DNA of 64,000 bases from Paenibacillus sp. MSJ-34 (GTDB lineage: Bacteria; Bacillota; Bacilli; Paenibacillales; Paenibacillaceae): NCBI RefSeq assembly GCF_018918005.1, contig NZ_JAHLPR010000003.1:1-64000 (forward strand). Direction: 5' to 3'. The position numbers and the translations under genes were made by a program. This document shows, one piece after another, positions 36,022 to 45,111 of this stretch. Position 1 is the first letter of the stretch, and the number at the start of each line of letters is the position of its first letter. Under the pieces are notes generated by a model. The model made no database searches. It worked only from the letters and a program-made list of their open reading frames with translations, and was not told where the DNA came from.

Positions 36022-36823
36022 AAAAGATTTTCTTACGGAATGGTATCTCGAAGGTTGCGCAAAAATGAAAGTCGAGACGTTTCTGTTGAAATCGCATCGG
36101 CATTTGCGCAGGGAACAGTTTCGATTTCACCGCAAACTGTGGGAATGGTGCTACATTTATCAAGCGCTGCTCGAACGGGGAATGCTGGCCCCCGGCAAGA
36201 AAGGGCTCGGTTTCGGCGTCGGACTCGAACCCTTGACCGCCGCTTTCGCATCGAACGGCTGCGCAATTACGGCGACCGACCTGGATTTCGATTCCGCCAA
36301 ATCGCTCGGCTGGGTCGATTCGAACCAGCATAGCGTCAGTTTGCAGGATTTGAATCTGGAGAATATATGCGATCCCGCCCAATTTGCGCAGCTTGTTACC
36401 TTTGAATATGCGGATATGAATGCGATCGATCCGAAGTTTTACCATCAATTCGACTTCACCTGGTCGTCCTGTTCTTTCGAGCATTTAGGGTCCATCGAAC
36501 TGGGCAAACAGTTTATTGTCAACCAGATGCATTGTCTGCGTCCCGGCGGCGTCGCCGTGCATACGACCGAATACAATCTTTCGTCGAATACGGATACGCT
36601 GGACCACGATTTGACCGTTATTTTCCGCAGGCAAGACATCGAATGGATGGTGGAGACGCTGCGGACGCAAGGATACTCGATCGCGATCGATTATACGGTG
36701 GGCGCCGGTCCCGTCGAATCATGCGTTGACGTGCCGCCTTTCGCGCACAACCCGCATCTTCGCCTGCTGCTCGGCCAATATGTATCGACATCGATCGGAC
36801 TTATTATAAGCAAGCCGTTATGA
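35996..36823 (+). CDS. SAM-dependent methyltransferase (glycan cluster)
   Basis: 275 residues. Motif I is GLGFGVGLEPLTAAFASNG, a less common form with GVG; ATDLDFDSA follows, then FDFTWSSCSFEHLGSIELG and MHCLRPGGVAVHTTEYN. The shape matches class I methyltransferases found in LPS and S-layer glycan clusters. ATG 35996 is 7 nt after AAGGAG. It overlaps the glycosyltransferase gene upstream, so they are translationally coupled. Ended by a strong hairpin at 36825-36855. Confidence 0.8.
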   Translation: MLQSKICNEKDFLTEWYLEGCAKMKVETFLLKSHRHLRREQFRFHRKLWEWCYIYQALLERGMLAPGKKGLGFGVGLEPLTAAFASNGCAITATDLDFDSAKSLGWVDSNQHSVSLQDLNLENICDPAQFAQLVTFEYADMNAIDPKFYHQFDFTWSSCSFEHLGSIELGKQFIVNQMHCLRPGGVAVHTTEYNLSSNTDTLDHDLTVIFRRQDIEWMVETLRTQGYSIAIDYTVGAGPVESCVDVPPFAHNPHLRLLLGQYVSTSIGLIISKPL

Positions 36824-36824
36824 A

Positions 36825-36855
36825 GCCGATGAGAGGGATTCCCCCTCTCATCGGC
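36825..36855. terminator. Terminator between convergent genes
   Basis: GCCGATGAGAGGG with an exact 13-bp complement and a 5-nt loop, followed by TTTATCG on the plus strand. It lies directly behind the methyltransferase stop and before the convergent FkbM gene. Confidence 0.75.
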
Positions 36856-36902
36856 TTTATCGCTTTCGCAAGGACAACCATCCGGACGAACCGGACGTTG
36901 GA

Positions 36903-37697
36903 TTATCGAACAAGCATAAGGTCGATATGTTCGATATCGCGATAGCTTTCCAGAAATTCGACGGTCGTGCCCGTTACTCTGAAATCGCGGTGAAGAATAT
37001 GATAGTTGAATCCATGCTCCGCAAACCGGCGCAAAATCGGCCCCGTATCCCGGTTGGACCAAAGGGCAGGGCAATATTCGAAAAAGATCGTCATCGGGCC
37101 GTTCGCTTCGATCATTTGGAATAAATTATCCATAATTTGCGGTTCCCCGCCGTCGATATCGATTTTGACCACATCCGCTTTCAAGCCGGGCAAATAATCG
37201 GTAATCAATCCGGTCGGAACGTTCGTCTCGGTAACGCCGTTTAAACTTTCGGCCCCGGGAAAGAAGATGCTGGCTCCCCCTTCGCCGTACGTTTTCAAAG
37301 TCATGATGCCTCGCGTGTCGGATACGGCGACCCGGTTTAAATGAACCCGGCCTTTAAATCCGTTGTAAGAAATGCTCTTCAGCATATTTTTATGGTAGAA
37401 CGGATTGGGCTCAAACGCGTGAACGACCCCTGACGGACCGACCAGCATCCCGGCCAGTAACGAATAATAACCGCAATGCGCCCCGATATCCAACACCGTC
37501 ATGCCGCTTTTGACCGTCGAAATGAATACTTGCGTCACGTAGTCTTCCCATAAACCGCTCATCGCAATTTCCAAGCAGACGGGATCGCGCGGATCCACGA
37601 ATATCCGGGGGCCGTTGGCCAAATGGGTGAAGACGGTATGATCCCCTAAATACATGGGCATTTTGTTCAAATTGTGATCATTCCCCTCGCTAAACAT
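36903..37697 (-). CDS. FkbM-family methyltransferase
   Basis: 264 residues. FkbM hallmarks are DPRDPVCLEIAMSG, VLDIGAHCGYYSLLAGML, VHAFEPNPF, VRLNRVAV-like (VHLNRVAVSD), VKIDIDGGE and the Asp-rich end. FkbM proteins O-methylate sugars and polyketides. Start at 37697 has no clear ribosome site; an internal TTG at residue 10 follows GAGGGG and may be the true start. Sixth methyltransferase in this half of the glycan locus. Confidence 0.85.
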   Translation of the reverse strand: MFSEGNDHNLNKMPMYLGDHTVFTHLANGPRIFVDPRDPVCLEIAMSGLWEDYVTQVFISTVKSGMTVLDIGAHCGYYSLLAGMLVGPSGVVHAFEPNPFYHKNMLKSISYNGFKGRVHLNRVAVSDTRGIMTLKTYGEGGASIFFPGAESLNGVTETNVPTGLITDYLPGLKADVVKIDIDGGEPQIMDNLFQMIEANGPMTIFFEYCPALWSNRDTGPILRRFAEHGFNYHILHRDFRVTGTTVEFLESYRDIEHIDLMLVR

Positions 37698-37813
37698 TGC
37701 CGATCAATGATGTATTATATGCTCCGCATACCGGGTGGAATAGACCAATCCAACGCCTTCCCTAATTTTTATCGTTCATTACGCCAACGCACATGTCCCC
37801 CATTCCGTCGATA

Positions 37814-37822
37814 CATATACTA
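37814..37822 (+). promoter_or_regulatory. Possible sigma-K-type -10 element
   Basis: CATATACTA fits the sigma-K -10 consensus CATANNNTA, 40 bp before the ATG of the glycosyltransferase at 37862. No convincing AC element is at the ideal distance, so this is only a pointer. Confidence 0.3.
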
Positions 37823-37861
37823 AGTAAGGCGCGAATAAGACGAATAAGGAAGTGAAGCGAA

Positions 37862-38998
37862 ATGAGTTGTTACTCCGGGGTATACTGGATAGGACATGTA
37901 TACGATATGGGAGGTTACGGGAACGTTTCCCGCAATTACTTGCGAGCGATGGAGACGTTGGGGATCCCCGTGTTTATCCATCCGGTCGGAGAAGAGCACG
38001 CGGAGATAGGACCGGAAACGAAGCAATGGCTGCAGCGGCTGTCCAATCCGAATATCGGCGAACGGGCCGTTTACGTTTTTCATTCGCTTCCTTGGGATGG
38101 CTTCGCGAAAACGCCGCTGCCCCATGCAGCGAAAAAAATATTCATTACATTGTTTGAAACCGACCGTTTGCCGCAAGACTGGCCTTCCATTTGCAATATG
38201 GTGGATGAAGTATGGGTTCCTTCCTCATTCAATTACAATACGTTTTTGCAAAGCGGCGTCATCGCCTCCAAATTGAAAGTATTGCCTTATGCGATTGACG
38301 TCTCCCAGTTCTATCCCGGGAGGCCGCATGAGCCTTTTCCGTTTCCCGCCGGCATCGGTTCGTTTAAATTCACCTATGTGTTCAATTTCGATTACCGGAA
38401 AGGGTATGATCTGCTCATTCGTTCGTTTTGCGAGGAGTTCGCCGCCGACGAGGACGTGGCGCTCGTTCTAAAACTATATATCTATAAACAAGAGTACTCG
38501 TACGAGCATGTTATGGCGGAGATTTGCTCCTGCATTCCCCCCGAACGACTTCAAAAGCAAATTGTCATTTTCGTCGAACCGTTCACACAGGAGCAGTTAA
38601 TCAGCTTATATGCAAGCAGCGACGTATATGTCTCTATGGACCGCGCTTGCGGCTGGGGAATGACCGTGATGGAAGCGATGGCGCTCGGCATTCCGACCGT
38701 GGCTATTCGTTGGGGCGGCTCAACCCAGTTTATGAATGACAGGAATAGCTTTCTAATCGAGACGGAGGGCAGGCTCGTTCCCGTCGATGCCAAATTGCAG
38801 CAAGCCAGACCGAACGTATATTACGGACATATGTGGGCGGATGTGTCGATCCGGAATGTGCGGAAAACGCTGCGCGAAGCTTACGCCAACAAAGCGAAAA
38901 GGGAAGCGGTGGCCAGGCAAGGGGCTTACGATATTCATACCCAATATTCGCCGTATGCGATCGGTCTGCAAATGAAGCGGCTGCTGGAGGAAGGATAA
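37862..38998 (+). CDS. GT4-family glycosyltransferase
   Basis: 378 residues. N-terminal GHVYDMGGYGNVSRNYLRAM is a GT-B acceptor-domain loop, followed by DEVWVPSSFNYN, FKFTYVFNFDYRKGYDLLIRSF, and the donor motif CGWGMTVMEAMALGIPTVAI. Similar proteins build O-glycans or S-layer glycans. The downstream GT at 39005 follows after 6 bp and has related architecture; the two probably act in sequence. GGAAGTGAAG precedes the ATG. Confidence 0.87.
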   Translation: MSCYSGVYWIGHVYDMGGYGNVSRNYLRAMETLGIPVFIHPVGEEHAEIGPETKQWLQRLSNPNIGERAVYVFHSLPWDGFAKTPLPHAAKKIFITLFETDRLPQDWPSICNMVDEVWVPSSFNYNTFLQSGVIASKLKVLPYAIDVSQFYPGRPHEPFPFPAGIGSFKFTYVFNFDYRKGYDLLIRSFCEEFAADEDVALVLKLYIYKQEYSYEHVMAEICSCIPPERLQKQIVIFVEPFTQEQLISLYASSDVYVSMDRACGWGMTVMEAMALGIPTVAIRWGGSTQFMNDRNSFLIETEGRLVPVDAKLQQARPNVYYGHMWADVSIRNVRKTLREAYANKAKREAVARQGAYDIHTQYSPYAIGLQMKRLLEEG

Positions 38999-39004
38999 AG
39001 TCCG

Positions 39005-40150
39005 ATGACGAGCGCGAATGACGGAAGAGGCGTTAATTTGATCGGTTTTATCCGTTCCGAGACCGGCATCGGGCAGTCATGCCGCCTTGCGGCAAACGCG
39101 TTGGAAACGGCGGGCATACCGTTCTGCATTTTGCCCTACGAATTCGGCGATCCTTCCCGCAATGCCGAGACGGGCTGGATGCATAAAACAAGCGCCGTCC
39201 CCCTGTACCAAGTGAATCTATTTCACGCGAACGCGGATCAGATGCCGGATGTCATTCGGCATTTCGGCCTGCAATTATTTGCCGGCAGATACAATATCGG
39301 TTATTGGCATTGGGAACTGCCCGAATTCCCGGATCGATGGCGGGGCAGCTTCGACCTGCTGCAGGAGGTATGGGCGCCCTCGCAATTTATCGTGCGCGCG
39401 GTCGCCGCCAAATCGCCGGTCCCGGTCATGCGAATACCGCATGGCATCGCCATGTCTCCCCCCGGCCTGTCCGGTACGGACGCTTCTCGAACGGGCGGAT
39501 GCGACTGCCGCCGGCTGACGGAAGACCGGTTTACATTTTTATCTATGTACTCCGTCTATAGCTTTCAAGAGAGGAAAAATCCGTACGGCGCCATCGACGC
39601 TTTCCGGCTGGCCTTTCGGCGCGACCATAATAAGGCCGCCCTCGTCGTCAAAATCAATCATGCCGCCGATCACCCCGAAGAAGTGGAGCGGCTGCAAGCT
39701 TACGTCCGGAACGATCCCAATATTCGATTGTTGAAGGATACGATGACGCTCGCAGAAGTGCATGCATTGCTTCGCCAAGCCGATTGCGTCGTATCGTTGC
39801 ACCGTTCCGAAGGATTCGGATTCGTGTTGGCCGAAGCGATGGCGGAAGGAATCCCCGTCATCGCTACTCATTGGTCGGGTAATACCGACTTCATGAACGA
39901 GCGGAATTCCTGCCCCGTCCAATACAAGCTTGTCCCCGTCGGAACCCGGCTTGGGCCTTACGAAGCGTACCAAACATGGGCCGAACCTTCGGCGGAACAT
40001 GCCGCGCATTATATGGAACGATTATTTTACGACGACGCTTATCGCATGGAAATCGGCCGTGCGGCCCGGCAAACGATACGGGACGCGTTTTCGCCGGAAG
40101 CGTCCGGCGAAGCGATGAAGGGGCGGCTGCAATCGCTTGGTTTGCTGTAG
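39005..40150 (+). CDS. GT4-family glycosyltransferase
   Basis: 381 residues. N-terminal NLIGFIRSETGIGQSCRLAAN is the same glycine loop type as its upstream neighbour; FLSMYSVYSFQERKNPYGAIDAF, VVSLHRSEGFGFVLAEAMA (EX7E) and VIATHWSGNTDFM define the donor half. It closes a two-gene operon with 37862-38998 and is followed by a strong terminator. Confidence 0.87.
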   Translation: MTSANDGRGVNLIGFIRSETGIGQSCRLAANALETAGIPFCILPYEFGDPSRNAETGWMHKTSAVPLYQVNLFHANADQMPDVIRHFGLQLFAGRYNIGYWHWELPEFPDRWRGSFDLLQEVWAPSQFIVRAVAAKSPVPVMRIPHGIAMSPPGLSGTDASRTGGCDCRRLTEDRFTFLSMYSVYSFQERKNPYGAIDAFRLAFRRDHNKAALVVKINHAADHPEEVERLQAYVRNDPNIRLLKDTMTLAEVHALLRQADCVVSLHRSEGFGFVLAEAMAEGIPVIATHWSGNTDFMNERNSCPVQYKLVPVGTRLGPYEAYQTWAEPSAEHAAHYMERLFYDDAYRMEIGRAARQTIRDAFSPEASGEAMKGRLQSLGLL

Positions 40151-40182
40151 CGATCCATTATCAATGCCGCGGCCCAAACGCC

Positions 40183-40237
40183 AGGAGTCCGCTCCCTGTC
40201 GCGCCTGAACAGCGCAATAGGGAAACGGACTCCTTTT
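40183..40237. terminator. Terminator after the 39005 glycosyltransferase
   Basis: AGGAGTCCG pairs with CGGACTCCT over a 34-nt loop holding an inner stem (CCCTGTCGC/GCGCAATAGGG), followed by TTTTCG. It also lies downstream of the minus-strand HAEG-repeat gene. Confidence 0.65.
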
Positions 40238-40257
40238 CGTTCGCGCCAAGCCGGGCG

Positions 40258-41904
40258 TCAGCCGCGAAACAAAATAACGATTTGCCCGGGGGCAAGCCGT
40301 TTCAAGACGCGATAGCCTTGTCTCGCTTTGGTGGCAATGCCCTCACCGTTCGGCTTGCAATAACCGTTCGCTTCGCATGTGCCGTCGTCCCGGACGGTTA
40401 ATTTGCCGAGCAGACCGACGGCGACCCATTCCTGCCGCTTCCTGCGGGGCACGTACTCCCTTGCCGGATCCCAAGCGGGATTCAATATCGGCTGAAGTTC
40501 GGTGCGCTTTGGGACGATAATTTTGCCGTCCTCGTCTTTTTGCGGCGGTACGTTTACTTCTTGATATTGCACCCTGCCCCATTCATCGACCGCGTATTTC
40601 CCTTGCCAATGGAGCTCCTGCGTGTCGCCCGCCACGGCTGGCGCCGCCGCGGTCACGCCGAGCACGAATTTATCGCCGTTGCCGGCCAAGCGGACGCGAT
40701 CCGCTTCCAAGGTGACGAAATATCCCGGCTCTATCGGATTTCCGTCCGTCGTTTCGAATAATTCCGCATACCCCGGCGCGGCCGCGCCGTAAAACCCGTC
40801 GACGAACATATTGCCGGTCGTGCCGATGACTTTCGCGGCAAGACTAAGATTGGCGTCGTCGGTCCCGTTTGCCAAATACCACGAGTAATGCCCTTCCAAT
40901 CCGGAATCGGCCTTGCCGTATTTTCCCATAATATGTGCGCCGTCCTGGCTTTTGACCAATGTGCGGATCCCTTCGGCATGCGAAGCGATGCCGCCCGCCT
41001 CGTTGCACGCGCCTTCGGCATGCGCGGCAAAGGCGGAAGCTTCCGTGCCGGAACCTTCGGCATGCGAATAATCGCCGCCTGCGTATGTTTTGCCGCCTTC
41101 CGCATGCGATGCAGCTCCGCTTGAAATCGTAAAGCTTCCTTCCGCGTGGGAAGCCGCTCCGCTCGCGTTCGTGGAGTTGCCTTCGGCATGCGAAGCGAAC
41201 GTGTTCGCCTTCGATCCGGAGCCCTCGGCATGCGAAGCGAACGCAATCGCCTGCGTCGAGTTCCCTTCGGCATGCGCGGCAAACGCAATCGCCTCGGTCG
41301 AATTGCCTTCCGCATGCGCGGCAAAGGCGGTAGCCTTGCTCGTATTGCCTTCGGCATGCGAGCCGAATGCGACCGCGATCGTGCCCGAGCCTTCCGCATG
41401 GGACGCGAAACCCGCAGCGGTCGTGTTCGCTCCTTCCGCATGCGCCGCTTCGCCGCCCGCGGAAGTTCCCTTCCCTTCGGCATGCGCGGATTCCCCTTCC
41501 GCAACCGTGCCCGAGCCTTCCGCATGCGATTGGTCCCCTTTCGCATGGGTCGCGCTTCCCTCCGCATGCGATGCAATGCCGGCTGCGATCGTCGCGTGCC
41601 CTTCCGCATGGGAGCTTACGCCTTCCGCTGCCGTGCTGGATCCTTCCGCATGCGCCATTTCGGCTTTCGCAGCGGTAGCGTAGCCTTCCGCATGCGATAC
41701 GTTCCCGATCGCTCTGGAATTCGAACCTTCGGCATGGGAGGCCACACCTTCCGCGATAACTGCGTAGCCTTCCGCATGAGAAGCGTTCCCTTGCGCATAT
41801 GTGCCCGAGCCTTCCGCATGGGAAGTGATCCCTTCCGCAACCGTGTTCATCCCTTCGGCCATAGAGCCTTGGCCGGTCGGATTACGGTTAAACCCATCCG
41901 TCAT
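40258..41904 (-). CDS. Surface-fibre protein: 22 HAEG repeats plus Peptidase_G2-type autoproteolytic domain
   Basis: 548 residues. Residues about 11-318 are 22 perfect-length 14-residue repeats of the type SHAEGxxTxAxG, like the left-handed beta-roll of YadA-type heads. Residues about 345-548 (YAELFETTDGNPIEPGYFVTL, KYAVDEWGRVQYQEVNV, ending APGQIVILFRG) match the Peptidase_G2/IMC domain, which in phage phi29 gp12 helps trimerise a fibre and then cuts itself off. ATG 41904 is preceded by AGGGTGG. It is surrounded by glycosyltransferases and has many exposed Thr/Ser in the repeats. A trimeric, possibly glycosylated spore- or cell-surface fibre is inferred. Confidence 0.85.
   Translation of the reverse strand: MTDGFNRNPTGQGSMAEGMNTVAEGITSHAEGSGTYAQGNASHAEGYAVIAEGVASHAEGSNSRAIGNVSHAEGYATAAKAEMAHAEGSSTAAEGVSSHAEGHATIAAGIASHAEGSATHAKGDQSHAEGSGTVAEGESAHAEGKGTSAGGEAAHAEGANTTAAGFASHAEGSGTIAVAFGSHAEGNTSKATAFAAHAEGNSTEAIAFAAHAEGNSTQAIAFASHAEGSGSKANTFASHAEGNSTNASGAASHAEGSFTISSGAASHAEGGKTYAGGDYSHAEGSGTEASAFAAHAEGACNEAGGIASHAEGIRTLVKSQDGAHIMGKYGKADSGLEGHYSWYLANGTDDANLSLAAKVIGTTGNMFVDGFYGAAAPGYAELFETTDGNPIEPGYFVTLEADRVRLAGNGDKFVLGVTAAAPAVAGDTQELHWQGKYAVDEWGRVQYQEVNVPPQKDEDGKIIVPKRTELQPILNPAWDPAREYVPRRKRQEWVAVGLLGKLTVRDDGTCEANGYCKPNGEGIATKARQGYRVLKRLAPGQIVILFRG
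40951..41874 (-). repeat. 42-bp coding tandem repeats (22 units)
   Basis: Each 42-bp unit encodes one 14-residue HAEG repeat. Units are diverged at the DNA level but rarely change length. The repeats create long spurious frames on the opposite strand. Confidence 0.9.
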
Positions 41905-42117
41905 CGAATCCACCCTTTCCATAATCCAATCTTTATATTTAATGCATCCTATAAGCGAATGGATAGGGACAGATTACCTATCTTGCCGGCAAAGGCGCAA
42001 ATCCCAACCAAGCCCTCCACGTTTACCGTTTCCTTTCGTTCAGGCATCGCATTTAATAAAGAATAGTGCGAGAAAACATCGTCAGTTTAGCATATTGCGC
42101 TGGAAAGGAATGAGCAT

Positions 42118-43707
42118 ATGGATCATCTTCGAAACAATCCGAAAGTTTCCATCATTATTCCGGTCTACAATAATACGCCGTACTTGAAGCAAGCCATTAA
42201 TTCCGCGCTTAACCAAACCTATCGAAATATCGAATTGATCATCGTGGACGATTGCTCGACCGATCCGGAGGTAGCCGGCATCGTAGCGGGGTACAGCGGC
42301 CATCCACTTGTGCGCGTGTATCGAAACGAACGAAATCTTGGCATCTCCAACACGCAGAACGAGGCCTTATTCCGATCTTCCGGGGACATCATCGCGTTTC
42401 TCGATTGCGACGATATGCTGGAACCCCACGCTGTCGAGTTGTCCTTATTGCATTGGACCGATGAAACGAAATATTCTTTTTCCGACCGTATGCATATCGA
42501 CGAATATTCCAGGGATACCGAACGCGTCGGCAGCGAGCGTTTTCCGAAGCGGGATATCTTTACGGAGCATCTGGACGGGAATATGTATGCAACCCATTTC
42601 AAGATGATCAGCCGCGACGTGTTTTATAAAATCGGCATTTTCAATCCGAAATACGATAGCGCCCAAGATTACGACTTGGCGTTAAGAGCCGCTTTCCATT
42701 ATCCGCGCTCCGCTTTCGTCCACGTGCCGTATGCGATATACAAATACCGAATCCATTCCGGACAGACAACCCATATCATTTTGCAGCATCAGCTTCATCA
42801 AGCCGCGCTTATTTCCGGAGAAGCGGTCTTGCGGAAAAAGATTCGCGAAGGGCTCTTCCATACATTCGTCACGTTCGTCGTCATCGTTCATGAAGCGAAT
42901 GTACATACGTTGGAGTGCGTACATTCGATCGAAAATACCGTTCGCATCCCGCATGAGATTATTCTCTTTGACAACGGCTCGTCGGCGGCAAACGGACAAT
43001 GGATCCGGGATTGCATGCAATCTTTCGCAAATGTAACAACCGTCCGTTCAACGGACAAACTGAGCTCGGCCGAAGCGAAAAAAGCCGCCTTGCAGCATGC
43101 CAGAAAAGACGCCTATTATATTTTCATCGATCCTCACAATGTGGCGACGGAAGGATGGATCGAAGAGTTGCTCGTTCGTGCCGAAGAAAGCGGCGATATC
43201 GGATCGGTCGCATGCCGTGTCATATACTCCGACTTTACGGTGCAGCATGCGGGAGGATACGAGCGCATAGAGGGGCAGCGAATTTCCTTCAAGCTGCATC
43301 ATGCCGGGCAATCCTTTTTGGAACTTCCCACGTTTCAGCGGCATGAGACCGATTGGAACCCAGGCGGGGCTACATTGTATAAGCAAATTATGATACCGGA
43401 CCATTATTATTATTTTTACGACGATATCGCGGTCTCGTACGAGTTGCGCAAACAAGGCAAAATTCTCGTGAACGCCCCCAACTCCTTGCTTGTTCGCAGA
43501 AAGGAGCGATCGGCCGAGGCGTCGCCGCCTCTTCCCGACGATCCGCATCCCGGGCTGCTGCTCAGGTCGGCGGCGCAGTTCTTTATGGAGCGCCGCATCA
43601 TTCCGGACGATGCCGCCGTCTATCGTATCAACCATATCGACAGCCGGGCGATCACCGATCAAGAATTGGCGGCGGCACTTTGCATGTCGTATCTCGCTTG
43701 CGATTAA
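42118..43707 (+). CDS. Two-domain GT2 glycosyltransferase
   Basis: 529 residues. The first domain is a classical GT2 (SIIIPVYNNTPYLKQAINSA, LIIVDDCSTDPEVAG, AFLDCDDMLEPHAVEL with the DxD-like CDD, DYDLALRAAF). The second domain from about residue 250 restarts a degenerate GT2 fold (FVVIVHEANVHTLECVHSIE, ILFDNGSSAANG, IFIDPHNVATEGWIEELL, DWNPGGATLYKQI). The second half has DPH where DxD is expected and may be an acceptor-binding or inactive copy. GGAAAGGAATG precedes the start. Confidence 0.87.
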   Translation: MDHLRNNPKVSIIIPVYNNTPYLKQAINSALNQTYRNIELIIVDDCSTDPEVAGIVAGYSGHPLVRVYRNERNLGISNTQNEALFRSSGDIIAFLDCDDMLEPHAVELSLLHWTDETKYSFSDRMHIDEYSRDTERVGSERFPKRDIFTEHLDGNMYATHFKMISRDVFYKIGIFNPKYDSAQDYDLALRAAFHYPRSAFVHVPYAIYKYRIHSGQTTHIILQHQLHQAALISGEAVLRKKIREGLFHTFVTFVVIVHEANVHTLECVHSIENTVRIPHEIILFDNGSSAANGQWIRDCMQSFANVTTVRSTDKLSSAEAKKAALQHARKDAYYIFIDPHNVATEGWIEELLVRAEESGDIGSVACRVIYSDFTVQHAGGYERIEGQRISFKLHHAGQSFLELPTFQRHETDWNPGGATLYKQIMIPDHYYYFYDDIAVSYELRKQGKILVNAPNSLLVRRKERSAEASPPLPDDPHPGLLLRSAAQFFMERRIIPDDAAVYRINHIDSRAITDQELAAALCMSYLACD

Positions 43708-43780
43708 ATTTTATCGTTAGCGACGCCGGTTAAGGCGAACGCCTCGACCAACGTCGCAATAGCCAAGGAGGGATTCCTGT

Positions 43781-44179
43781 ATGCTCATCAAATATTCGCT
43801 ATCCAGCGGCATCAATCTTGGACAATACGTCTTTCCGCTTCATATCGGCGAGCAAGAAATTTTTTTATCCTTTATTCAGATGCCGAATTTAACCGCCGGC
43901 GATCATGTCGTCATCGAGGCCGGAGTCAGCTGGCAAAAGAACTGGGATATCGGGCAACTGCAAATTATCATTCGCAAAGATTCTCCTCATGGGACGATCG
44001 TATATCAGGCGGAAGAAACTTGCTTCTCTTCAACTTACAGCACGCTTAGATACGTCGATAGAGAAATTGTCAATCCTTCGCACGCTTACTACCTGTCCGT
44101 GAAGTCCACCGATTCGCCGGTAAACCAAGCAAAATTGACAGGTAACGTTTCCTTCGTCGTATCGGCCATGATGCCGTAA
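43781..44179 (+). CDS. Small beta-rich protein, possibly spore-surface jelly-roll
   Basis: 132 residues, no signal peptide. Strand-rich: YSLSSGINLGQYVFPLHIG, LTAGDHVVIEAGVSW, LQIIIRKDSPHGTIVYQAEE, TLRYVDREIVNPSHAYYLSV. This arrangement resembles C-terminal domains of collagen-like exosporium proteins in Bacillota, and the RKDSPHGTIVYQ turn is similar to one in the 14105-14536 protein. AAGGAGG lies 11 nt before the ATG. The terminator at 44196 ends it. Confidence 0.6.
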   Translation: MLIKYSLSSGINLGQYVFPLHIGEQEIFLSFIQMPNLTAGDHVVIEAGVSWQKNWDIGQLQIIIRKDSPHGTIVYQAEETCFSSTYSTLRYVDREIVNPSHAYYLSVKSTDSPVNQAKLTGNVSFVVSAMMP

Positions 44180-44195
44180 CCGCCTTGACGCAAAT

Positions 44196-44232
44196 AAGCC
44201 TTGATCTCTTTACGACAAAGGGATCAAGGCTT
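44196..44232 (+). terminator. Intrinsic terminator
   Basis: AAGCCTTGATC pairs with GATCAAGGCTT, with an inner CTTT/AAAG pairing, followed by TTCG. Confidence 0.8.
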
Positions 44233-44251
44233 TTCGATTGCTAATGAAAGG

Positions 44252-44887
44252 TCAAGCGTTCACATATTGAATGCCCTCAAGCAAAATATTCCAATTGGGA
44301 TCATAGTTGCTTGCATACATATCGAAAGCGGGAAGCTCTACCGAACAAACTTTTTCGAGCGGCCACTCCAAATCGACGATATACGGAACCTGAGTGTAAT
44401 TGACCAGCAATACGCGAAAATCATGGGTAACCATCGAAGCCAAAACGGATTGCAGTTCGCTTGCTTCCTCAAACGTTCCGTTTAACCTGACAAACAACAG
44501 CTTCGGATCGGAGGCCATTTTTTCCAACGTCCGCGCCACGCGCCGATTTAACTTTTCCTTAAACTCCGGATAGCTGGACAAGTAGGAATCCGAACCGGCG
44601 CGAATCGGAAAATCATGGCTGGACACCATGTTATAATACGTATCTTGGACGACATAATTCGGATGGTTCGGAATAAAGTCGAGCATCTTCAAATTCGGGA
44701 GTTCCATAAAACCCGCAAACCGGTTTTTCAATAACCGGTTCACATCCGACAAATACGCGCTTACCGTCCAATCCAGCACGCCGGCAAACGGCCGCAGCTT
44801 GTTCGCTTCCAGTTGAATCGCAGGCGTACAGTTAAATCCCAAGCTAAAAATCGAGTGATAAACCCCCTTAATTTCAGCTAATTTCAT
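44252..44887 (-). CDS. DUF1796-family putative cysteine peptidase
   Basis: 211 residues. The N-terminal signature FSLGFNCTPAIQLEANKLRP with the invariant Cys, then FAGVLDWTVS, FIPNHP, SSHDFP and LFVRLNGTFEEASELQSVL, matches DUF1796, which is predicted to be a papain-like fold. It may also act as a hydrolase/transferase on glycans. The start at 44887 follows GGAGGGATC. It ends a minus-strand set with the 57-residue gene and a glycosyltransferase. Substrate unknown. Confidence 0.82.
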   Translation of the reverse strand: MKLAEIKGVYHSIFSLGFNCTPAIQLEANKLRPFAGVLDWTVSAYLSDVNRLLKNRFAGFMELPNLKMLDFIPNHPNYVVQDTYYNMVSSHDFPIRAGSDSYLSSYPEFKEKLNRRVARTLEKMASDPKLLFVRLNGTFEEASELQSVLASMVTHDFRVLLVNYTQVPYIVDLEWPLEKVCSVELPAFDMYASNYDPNWNILLEGIQYVNA

Positions 44888-44937
44888 GAAGATCCCTCCT
44901 ACGAAATGAAATCCCAAACATAGAACGGAGCATCCGC

Positions 44938-45111
44938 TCATTTCATCTGCTTAAGTATCGTTAGCATCTTAGGATCGGGCATAACATAATGTTGAGGCAA
45001 ACCGGATTTGATTCGATTCCACATCGTATAGTTTACGGACACTTCGGGATTCGAACATTGTATTAAAAAGAGGCCGTTATACAAATCGCTCATGACCTGG
45101 AAATGGCTCAT
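44938..45111 (-). CDS. 57-residue protein of unknown function
   Basis: ATG 45111 overlaps the glycosyltransferase stop (ATGA) and is preceded by GGGGAGGG. Sequence is helical and polar (SHFQVMSDLYNGLFLIQC, SVNYTMWNRIKSGLPQHYV) without signal or membrane segments. I do not recognise it; translational coupling to the GT4 gene suggests a helper or acceptor role. Confidence 0.65.
   Translation of the reverse strand: MSHFQVMSDLYNGLFLIQCSNPEVSVNYTMWNRIKSGLPQHYVMPDPKMLTILKQMK

Noticed and set aside
40258-41904. Phage tail fibre gene from a prophage
   Set aside because: Domain type is shared with phage appendages but neighbours are all glycan genes and no phage gene is present.
41090-42066. Long plus-strand frames opposite the HAEG-repeat gene
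   Set aside because: They are produced by the 42-bp repeats in antisense, have repetitive composition and no ribosome site.
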